Shown piece after piece: positions 56,231 to 64,000 of a stretch of 64,000 nt of DNA. Source of the stretch: Epiperipatus broadwayi (taxonomy: Eukaryota; Onychophora; Udeonychophora; Euonychophora; Peripatidae); NCBI GenBank assembly GCA_028023455.1, contig JAQFVV010013377.1:64001-128000 (forward strand), written 5' to 3'. The notes beneath the pieces were generated by a model that was not told the DNA's origin, ran no database searches, and saw only the letters and a list, made by a program, of their open reading frames with translations. The position numbers and the translations under genes were made by a program. How positions within the stretch are numbered: position 1 is the first letter of the stretch; every line of letters starts with the position of its first letter.

Positions 56231-57632
56231 GGGGCTCTGATCCAAGTTTGAGACAAACTTATTTTATAAACATAATGATTCTTAAAAGGTTTAATAATTT
56301 ATTAGCATATTTATATTTTTTAATGTGTTAGTGTTTGCTCTTGAAAGCCTGTGTTTGTATAAAAAGTAATGATTTTTATATATAGAAATTAGACAGCAGT
56401 GTAATGTAAATTTTAAGACTGATTGTCAGATGTCAGAAAGGTTGCAGTTGATAAAGCAATCACAAAATTTACCGGATGTAGTACCATGTGAAAATATAAA
56501 TACTTAAATCCAAAAAAGAGATATTTCAAATGGTGTATGTGAAGATACCACAATAGTTTTGTATATACTACATGGAATTGTATGCAGGCAAATAATCAAA
56601 TTCTGACTCTGCCTATGCTTTGGTATTCATGCTGTAGAGTCAGTAGTTCTGCCATATCTTGCATCACCTTATTTTCAAGTCTATAACTAGGAAATGAGGT
56701 ATATGCAAATAAATTATATCTCTGTGAGACAATAATATAACATGATAGCATGACTGGTGTGGATAAAGAATATAAACATCACTGGTGTACACAAAAAATA
56801 TAAAATGAAGAGATGATACCCCATTTATCACTGATAGAGACAATATCCTATAATTTCTAGTTTAAAATAGACAGTAAGCCAATTTCTATGATGACAAATG
56901 CATATCCATCTTTTGAAAATGATTTGTATTGCATCTTTTGTTAGGATAAATCTTTTTCTTTTAGATTCCTCGAGATTTATTAATTTTTGGGATACAAGAT
57001 AAAAATAAAGAATTCTTATGCTCCTAGTTTTGGAGATTCTGAAGCTATGGATTATAGTAAGTTTATTATATTTAGTTTGAATGAAAATTTTGTGAGAAAT
57101 ACAAAGAAATTATCAATGAAAATGTAATTTAAACTTAATTAATGGTAAGTGAGAAATTATAAACAAACAATAAAGTATTAATTATTTTGGATGTTGAAAT
57201 TACCTTTTTCCTTATTTTTTAATGGTAATCATTAATTGTCTTAGCCTTATTTATTGTTTTCCTTAGTTTTTTTAGTTTCTATCATTGTAAAGCTTTTTGA
57301 TCTAACATTATTAAAACTGAAGTTATTATAAAAATAGTGTCTCAAGCCAATTTTTTACAAATTCAATATGGTGCCAAGGACCATAACTGAGTTATTGTAA
57401 CTAAACCCTAATGTTTAAATAACTAACACTAATAGCATTTCCTAATAATAAAATTACTGTATGGGACTAAATCATCTGTACATTATAAATAACTATTAAT
57501 TAACTTTGCACTATTTTATTAATTTCTGTTATAGCTGAATATTTTTAATGTAACTAATATCAAACTATAATCTAATGAAATTATATTACATAAAAAAATC
57601 AAATACCATGTTATGAAAAAAAAATAATGTGA
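56231..57632. other. AT-rich non-coding DNA
   Basis: Nothing recognised. Confidence 0.6.
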
Positions 57633-58483
57633 TGGGAACAAATAGTTTAGAGGCACAAAACTACCAAGTATACTCATATTATAGTAACTGGTATGAGAGT
57701 ACCACTGAACATGTAATTTAGCATTAGACCAAAAAGATTATTTTCTATGATCATAGTATAACACAGCCACATAATATTTTATAGCATAATCTTTCATGGA
57801 CTAATAAGTCCAGTAATTTTTTCCCCTGAGGATGCAATTGTTGTCAATACTTTAGTTATATATTATGATAACAAGAGAGACATGCAAGTATGAATATACA
57901 TAATCTTTATTATACTTTTCCTTTCTTTATTTGTCTTCCCAATCCTATCTGTTTACAATCTGAACTGGCTCAATCTATTTTAAAAACAAATACTTTCCTA
58001 TTAGTGCAATCTCTTGCCAATTGTTTAATGATACCATTATTCTAACATTATAATATTCCCCAAGGAAATATGCCCATCACTAACCTATGATCAACAAACG
58101 CTTGACATTATTGTTGTCATCTCATCCAAATAGGGGCAATGTTCAGGCATATTATATAATAGTTGGTTAACTATGTATAGCTTAACTCAAAACCTTCCCT
58201 TGCTAATGTTAAATAATTTAAGTTTAACCACTTAATGATGGCATAGTGTTTTTTGTTTTCTTATATCCATCGATTTTACTTTTATATCCACTTATTATGG
58301 CATAAATGTCCTGTGTTTTTATGACCAGAATTTAAATTGACTATAACCTACTTTTTATCCCTCCATAATCTAGAAGTTTACATTTATGAAAACAAAATCA
58401 ACATACGCTTGAGTATAATAAAGATAATAAAATAAAATAAAAAAGCAAAAAATGAAATCAATATAAAAAAACTACCCCCTCCA
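57633..58483 (-). repeat. 3' LTR of a minus-strand Gypsy element
   Basis: 851 bp, diverged direct repeat of 63156-64000; both read TGG... at the left and ...CCA at the right on the plus strand, so TG...CA in either orientation. Shared words are caatact, agagagacatgcaa, tctgaactggctca and atgaaatcaatataaaa. Because pol reads leftward, this is the downstream (3') LTR. The LTRs are heavily diverged, so the insertion is old. Confidence 0.85.
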
Positions 58484-60232
58484 AAATTTATACCAACATA
58501 ATGAATAAATTATTTAAAATAATCATGTACTCTAATGTAGAACCTTTTATGAATCTGCAGTAGCTAATATACATAAAACATAACTGATGAAGTCTATATT
58601 TTGCTAATCACAGCTGAAAAGTTCACTTTATAAACAAATTACAATTACCCATTTGTTGATCTGCTGTTAATATAAAATAAATTGGCATGAACCATCCATT
58701 TCCCCAAAATAGTTGGTGTCTATCTACTCATCAAATTTACTCAGAAGGACACAGTCTAGGGGTTGTCATTGTTTCAAAAATCTTTCTATGGGTTGATAGT
58801 TTTCTAAAAATCGTTGTGCAAATCCTCTTGATTCTGGCAAGCTGGCTTTATACTTTTCCAGAGATGAAAATTCCTAGGCATACTTTAAGTGCAGCTCAGG
58901 AGATGGTTTCCTTTTGAGAAAGAAATACATGATTCTCTCTAGTTGGTGAACATTTTTATAACAACTTGCAGAAATAACTTTCAGTAATAAGTTTTATCAA
59001 TCAATCCCTGAACAAAAGAAGACTCTATTTTATACTTTTTTCAATTCTCTTTCTCTGCACTTGTATTTAATTGTATTTTCTGAATAGGATTTGCACCTTT
59101 TTGGTTTATTTTTAGCAAAAATTTGATACTTTAATTTCTGTCCTTTTTTTTCAGAATTTGTAATTTTATAAAGTTCTTAATTAATTAACAAAATTTACAA
59201 CAAATACTCTCTTACAATGCTTTTAATTATAGACTGGTATTTAGCTTAGGTTTCAGCAATCATTTAATTGTGACCTTTTCTAATTTCCTCAACCCCCGTT
59301 TGTGTTAGAATTTCAACAAAAAAGCTTTTAATAACAAATACTTGTCAAGTGTTGTTAGCCGAGAGGTCATTACAGCAGCCTTGCAAGCAAGAAGTTGGTT
59401 GCAGACAGTTGTGGGTTCGCCTCCTGGCTGTTGCTATGACATATGAAAAAAAACCAATAACAAATACTTATAATTCAAGACAAAATGATTTTAAATTTTT
59501 TTTAAAAAAAATCAAACTTGAAAATCTGATTTCTTAGTGAGATTAAAAAAACTTTTATTAGATTAATTATTTATGTATTTACATATGAGATAGCAAAAAA
59601 TACCATCTCATTATTTCTCTCTGAAAAGAAAAACTAAAAAAACAATCTAAGTACCTTATGCAACCTTTCACTCCTTTCTCTTTAAATAGTGTTAGACTCT
59701 GACTTTCTGTTTTTTTCATACCATAAAAGAATGAAAATCACTCCATTGAATAATCTGCTATGCTATCATTTTTCTCTGTTCAGGTCTTTTCTCTAATCAC
59801 TCTCTTCCAAAACTCTTGTTCTCCGCTACATTGACCTTTTTGGATCAAGCTGGGACATGACATTTAAGTAGTAATTGCTCTACTCAACCATAATGTAAAT
59901 GCTCTGGAGCAATACCTGTAGACTCATGACACATACAATTAATGATCTTTATTATCTGGCATAAACAGTAAACCAGAAGCAAGGGCTCCAATTTATTCAT
60001 AATCCTCACATGGATTAGACTGAGGATTACAGATGGAGATTAAAATATGAACATTTTTGATGATCCCATTCTTTCCATTATTTAGATATAAATGGCATAA
60101 CATGGTCACTTAAAATTGCACTTTTCCTACTTAGGCAAACTGCTTCATTTTTAGCATGTTCATAAAATCTTTTTTGCATCAATTTCTCACAACAGAAACA
60201 CTTTTACTATTTTAAAAAGACATTGTACACTA
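58484..60232 (-). other. 3' part of the Gypsy internal region (decayed)
   Basis: Should contain the integrase core and C-terminal domain on the minus strand, but I cannot identify the catalytic D, D, E residues. It holds the SINE at 59344-59455. Plus-strand open stretches here are incidental. Confidence 0.45.
59344..59455 (+). mobile_element. tRNA-derived SINE, copy 3, with 14 bp target duplication
   Basis: The best-preserved copy. It has A box TAGCCGAGAGG (59356-59366), consensus-like B box GGTTCGCCTCC (59414-59424), tail gctatgacatatg and an A run. aataacaaatactt flanks it exactly at 59330-59343 and 59456-59469. This fixes the element at 112 bp and its start at GTCAAGTG. It is nested in the older Gypsy element, so the SINE was active later. 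Confidence 0.92.
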
Positions 60233-60427
60233 CTAATAACTATTTACATTTGGTAAAACAAAGGTAACAGACCATAAAAATCTATGGGCTAGTAACTCAT
60301 TTGGGTTCTTGTGTTCTATAGAAGACATAGTTTGAGCATAATTTTTATCTGTTTTACTTTTTTGGCATTCCTGACAACATTCCAGGGTAGAATAACAGAA
60401 CGGTACATATTTTGGCCAATAGTACAA
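60233..60427 (-). pseudogene. Gypsy integrase zinc-binding domain remnant
   Basis: The open minus stretch reads MYYWPKYVPFCYSTLECCQE then CQKSKTDK. YYWP...YV..C..CQ.SK is the H-H-C-C zinc-binding region at the start of Ty3/Gypsy integrases; the Cys pair is present, the His pair would lie upstream and is not resolved. Order relative to RNase H (upstream, at higher coordinates) is right for Gypsy, in which integrase follows RT and RNase H. Isolated by stops, therefore inactive. Confidence 0.7.
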
Positions 60428-61042
60428 TCATTTTAAGATTTTGTAAACTTTACATGAACCATAATTCCCTAAGACTGGTACATATTATCAAATGAATTTT
60501 GGAGTACAACAACCTTCCACCCATGTTTTTCCATCTTTACTTTATACATCAACAGCCCATTGGTTATTTTGTACTGGTGCAGTTTTTCTTCCATCAAGAA
60601 TTACAAGCTGGCTGGAAGTGGCACTGTTGCATTATTGTATCAAATCCTTGCATGTGGCATTTTATGCTTGCAGAACCTTCAGTCACTTCATTTTTCTACA
60701 GATGCTTCATGGGTGATTGCTAGAATAGTCAATTGAGCTCTTTCTAGTGTTAAGTTTTGTCATTTGTTCTATATCAGATTTCTGCTCAATATCTATGGTA
60801 CTATATTATCTGTTCTGCGGCAATGAACTACCCAGTAATGGAACTTCAGCAGGTATAAGGCTCATCTTATAAGCCTCTTGTTCAATAAGTAGCATCTATT
60901 TATAAACTCTAAGCTCTTATGATTTGTAAATATTATGATCTCTGACCCTAATAATAAATGTTTAAGCTTACTGAAGGCCCATACAATAGTCAATGCCTAC
61001 CTTTCAGTAGTAGGGTACTATATCCTTGATTCAATATTCTAC

Positions 61043-61306
61043 TTAAGGTATAAAACTTGCAGTATTCTTTTTTGAATTTCTCTGGAATAATATAGCTCCC
61101 AACTTTAACGGTATCTGTTTTAAGATTAAGGGTTTGCTGAAATATGGGTAGGCTAACCTAACAGTTCTTACAAAAAAAAATAATTTTCTTGAACACATTA
61201 TGGTACTTACTTTAGTGTTCATAGAAAAGCTTTCATAAAATTGTTGGTAGAAATTACATATCCATAACAATGACCTAATTTGTTTTCTATGATTAGGTTT
61301 GGTCAA
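61043..61306 (-). pseudogene. Gypsy RT/RNase H junction remnant
   Basis: 87 codons. KPNHRKQIRSLLWICNFYQQ then FYESFS is the P.t.kqlRsfLGl.nyYR.Fi.nfS motif that follows the RT catalytic core in Gypsy pol, with LG changed to LW. The end, SKPLILKQIPLKLGAILFQ, is the start of RNase H (normally KPFILqTDAS...GAVL.Q), with the key acidic residue lost. Thus both enzymes are dead in this copy. It lies about 200 bp after the RT core and before integrase. Confidence 0.75.
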
Positions 61307-61439
61307 TCTAACTAACTAATGCCTCAATCCTATCTGGATGGGGTCTCACACCTTTGTACTAACAAGATGTCTCAGAAAAAATGATTTCCTCTTGCAGGTT
61401 ATTGCTTTTCTTTAAATTAATCATTATATTTTTTGTTGA

Positions 61440-61575
61440 TAATCCTGTAGGAAAGTGAATAATTTTTTCTTCAAATATTCTTGGGGTGTTTCTGACACTA
61501 TCACCTCATTATTCAAGTAGTACATGATAAATTCTATTACTCTATTGAACAAACCTGATCCAAATCATCATATCA
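61440..61575 (-). pseudogene. Gypsy RT catalytic-core remnant
   Basis: The minus strand reads GLFNRVIEFIMYYLNNEVIV then SETPQEYLKK, equivalent to the F...m..vl.....YlDDilv.S.t.eeHl segment of Gypsy RT. The catalytic YLDD has become YLNN (61508-61519), both Asp to Asn, each explicable by a single G-to-A change. Stops lie on both sides. Confidence 0.65.
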
Positions 61576-62124
61576 GCCACAACCTGCTATTCACAATGAA
61601 ACACAATATATTTTTGTTTTTCAAAGTGCAATGGCATTTGCCAATAACAACATGTTAAATCAAAAGATGAAAAATATTTCAATGTAGGCACATCCCAATC
61701 AGGTATAGTATTGACATTTAATTGACATGCATCTAAACAGTCTTATAGATCCATCTTTTTTATAATCACCTATGAGTTTATATATGAAGACTGTTGTTTC
61801 TTAATGATCCATCATTCTTACAACTGTTATATTTGACTGTCTACTTCATTCTTATATTCAAATGAGACTGAGTACAACCTTTGCTTTTACTTTTATTCAC
61901 TGTATGTAACCCTTCTATGATTCCAGGTTTTGTTGCAAACATTTCTTTATACTGCTGTAAAATATCTCCAGTTTGTCTTTTCTAGTTAGTATTTATCCTC
62001 CCAAACTTAAATTTATTTTTTAACTCTTTATGTACATAATCTTCTATAATATATGTTACCTTATTATTATCTCACTTGATATGATGATAAACCAAAACTT
62101 TTTCATTTTCTATTCTTTCTGACT

Positions 62125-62420
62125 TATCACATAATTTATTTTTATCCCACTTTGATGCTCAACATCAAGACCTCCAAGTATTACATTGTCTATCAACCCT
62201 GGCATTGATAATAATGTAATTTATTATTTTAACTCCCACTTGTATTTCTACATATACTTGTATATGGTCCAGCTTTAGTCTTTTACCACTTGCAATGGTT
62301 ATTTCTGTTTTTAGCAGGAACACTTGTATTTCACCTCTGTGACTCTTAATTCAGTTTACCATTTTATTAAAGGTTATAAAAATCTGACTCTGAATTCAGC
62401 AGAACTTGTATTTCAATCCT
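62125..62420 (-). pseudogene. Gypsy retropepsin remnant
   Basis: Two frame pieces on the minus strand: IQVLLNSESDF near 62395-62420, where the active-site loop should read ...LLDTGSD, and LIDNVILGGLDVEHQSGIKI near 62140-62195, the conserved ILG.D.L..H end of the fold, with EITIASGKRL between them as the flap region. Both the frame and the active-site Asp are lost. Its place between the 5' LTR side and RT fits gag-pro-RT order. Confidence 0.55.
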
Positions 62421-63155
62421 CTGTACTTTTATTGGGCTCACCAGGCAAGTCTGTTCAGCCATCATTGGGACCTTTTCTTCTCAATGCCTACATTTAAAAG
62501 TTTAGGTTTACCGTTTTTGTTCCTCCTTTTTTTTTCATCTCTAAATGCTTCCAGTCTTCTAACCCTTTTCTATAATACAACTCAATCTGTTTTGTATATT
62601 TTCTGGTGTATTTTTTTTATTATTCACATTATCTGGGTTCCAACATAGGATATTCAACCAAAATTTTAAATTTGCCATTTGTTTCAAAAAATATAATCCT
62701 ATTTCTTCTCTTTTCTATATCTTTCCATTTCTAAGTCCCTTCACATCTTTTTTCTTTTTGTACTCCACAATGTATACATTAATGTCTTATTATACTGCTT
62801 GAAGTTGTCCAGACTTTTATGTATAGTTCTCCATCAAATTTGTGTCATCTCTTGTAAATAATGACTTGCTATAATTATAATTTTTCTTCTACTTTATATA
62901 AGTAGAAAATGGGATTTTTTTATATCTCCGCTAAATGCTTTGATTTTAAATCTCTTTTGCAGTTTTTACTTCTTACTATTTTTAATTTTTTTTTCATAAT
63001 CTTTTAAACTCCCCTAATCCTGCTTTGGGATCCAATCTCACTCTTCTGCCTACACTTGAATGTTTTCCTTAACTCAATCCTTATCCTTTTTTAAGGTCAT
63101 TCTATTAAGAAGTCCTTGGGAAACCATTTTCTCATGCTTGACCACTCCCATCTAT
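62421..63155 (-). other. 5' internal region of the Gypsy element (gag position)
   Basis: Gag is expected here on the minus strand but I see no capsid or zinc-knuckle motif. Base composition is pyrimidine-rich on the plus strand. The bases next to the LTR (reading TATAGATGGGAGTGG on minus) should be the primer site but match no tRNA end I recognise. Confidence 0.4.
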
Positions 63156-64000
63156 ATGGTAATACAAAATGGTTTAGAGCCACATAACTACCAAGATTAA
63201 CAAATAATAGTAGCTGGAACAAGGAGGCCACCAGGCTAGACTGAGAAGATTATTCTATGATCATAGTATTTATTTATATATGTAACATGACCACATATTA
63301 TATAGTGTAATCTTTTACACACTAATATTTCTGGTAGATCTTTTCCCCAGATGATTCATTTGTTGTCAATACTATACTTATATACTAAAATAACACGAGA
63401 GACATGCAAATATGAATATACAATTATTTTCATCATAATTTTTCTTTTTTATTTCCCTTCCCAAATCCATCTCAGTGAAATCTGAACTGGCTCATTCTAT
63501 TTTAAAATAAAATACTTTCCAATTACCACAATTGCTTACCATTTGTTTAATAATACTATTATTCTAAGATTATAATAATCTTTCCTGAGGAACTACATCC
63601 ATCACTAACCTATGAAAGACAAATGTCCAACTTTACTGTTAGCTTCCTGTCCAAATAGGACTGACTGTTTAGACATTATATAATAGTGACTTAACTGTAT
63701 ATAGTTTAACTCAAAATTTTTTTTTTGCTAATGTTAAATAATTTAAGATTTGCCAGTAAATGATAGCATGCATGTTTTTGTTTTCTTACGTTTGTCAATT
63801 TTGTGATCACATCCACTTATAACAGCATAAGTGTCTGTAGTTTTTTATTACTGGAATTTAAACTGACTATAATCTTTTTATTTCTCAAAGATTGAGTAGT
63901 TCACATTTGTGAAATCAAAATCTACATATACTGGAATAAACAAAAAGAATAAAATAGAAACATAAAAAAATGAAATCAATATAAAAACTTAACCCCTCCA
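63156..64000 (-). repeat. 5' LTR of the minus-strand Gypsy element
   Basis: 845 bp counterpart of 57633-58483. The last bases of the window (cccctcca) coincide with the LTR tip inferred from the other copy, so the element probably ends exactly at or within a base or two of the window edge; its right target duplication is outside. Confidence 0.8.

Noticed and set aside
58687-58917. 76-codon plus frame
   Set aside because: Lies inside the minus-strand Gypsy element and shows no known domain.
60492-60723. Two overlapping 74-codon plus frames
   Set aside because: Antisense to the RNase H-integrase interval of the Gypsy element.

Overview
The window is a very AT-rich, intron-rich, transposon-dense piece of an animal (invertebrate-like) nuclear genome. 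The signs are spliced short exons with GT/AG borders, TA and other microsatellites, tRNA-headed SINEs, Penelope-like and LINE retroelements, Ty3/Gypsy LTR elements and long foldback elements. There are no operons, ribosome binding sites, CRISPR arrays or long host open frames. I cannot name the species; the AT content and element mix would fit several invertebrate groups.

The only host gene I can support is on the minus strand and is split. A short exon at 21937-21856 encodes an initiator Met and a hydrophobic signal peptide and ends in CAG|GTAAGT in phase 1. After an 8.1 kb intron, an exon at 13776-13537 (240 nt, phase 1-1) encodes one immunoglobulin-like domain. Together they look like the 5' end of a secreted or membrane IgSF gene whose later exons lie below position 1 or were not recognised. 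The rest of the first 24 kb is intron or intergenic DNA invaded by repeats.

Layout: 1.5-2.8 kb and 12.0-13.2 kb are diverged direct copies of one sequence, the second split by a SINE. 5.3-5.9 kb is an old solo-LTR-like relic. 7.7-11.2 kb is a 3.5 kb foldback element. 14.4-14.7 kb is a small inverted repeat holding a tandem duplication. 14.7-20.5 kb holds two families of Penelope-like elements (RT plus GIY-YIG endonuclease), both in inverted arrangement. 24.5-25.6 and 40.4-41.2 kb are two members of a second foldback family; 28.4-29.3 kb is a third palindromic element, with a partial relative at 56.1 kb. 30.8-33.1 kb is a broken Gypsy gag-protease. 33.5-40.4 kb is an LTR element with paired 1.67 kb LTRs and gag but no recognisable pol. 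43.2-45.7 kb holds a Penelope-type endonuclease tail followed by a 5'-truncated LINE with a long open RT frame. 48.3-48.9 and 54.2 kb are more Penelope ends. 52.7-53.5 kb is trinucleotide repeats and a small palindromic element. 57.6-64.0 kb is an old minus-strand Gypsy provirus-like element with both LTRs, into which a SINE with a 14 bp target duplication has inserted.

The pieces mostly do not work together as a pathway. The autonomous elements (Penelope, LINE, Gypsy) are all damaged, while the foldbacks, SINEs and gag-only LTR element are dependants that would have needed enzymes from intact relatives elsewhere. The points most worth a second look are the Ig gene missed by simple ORF calling, the hammerhead-like motifs at the Penelope ends, and the palindromic element families.
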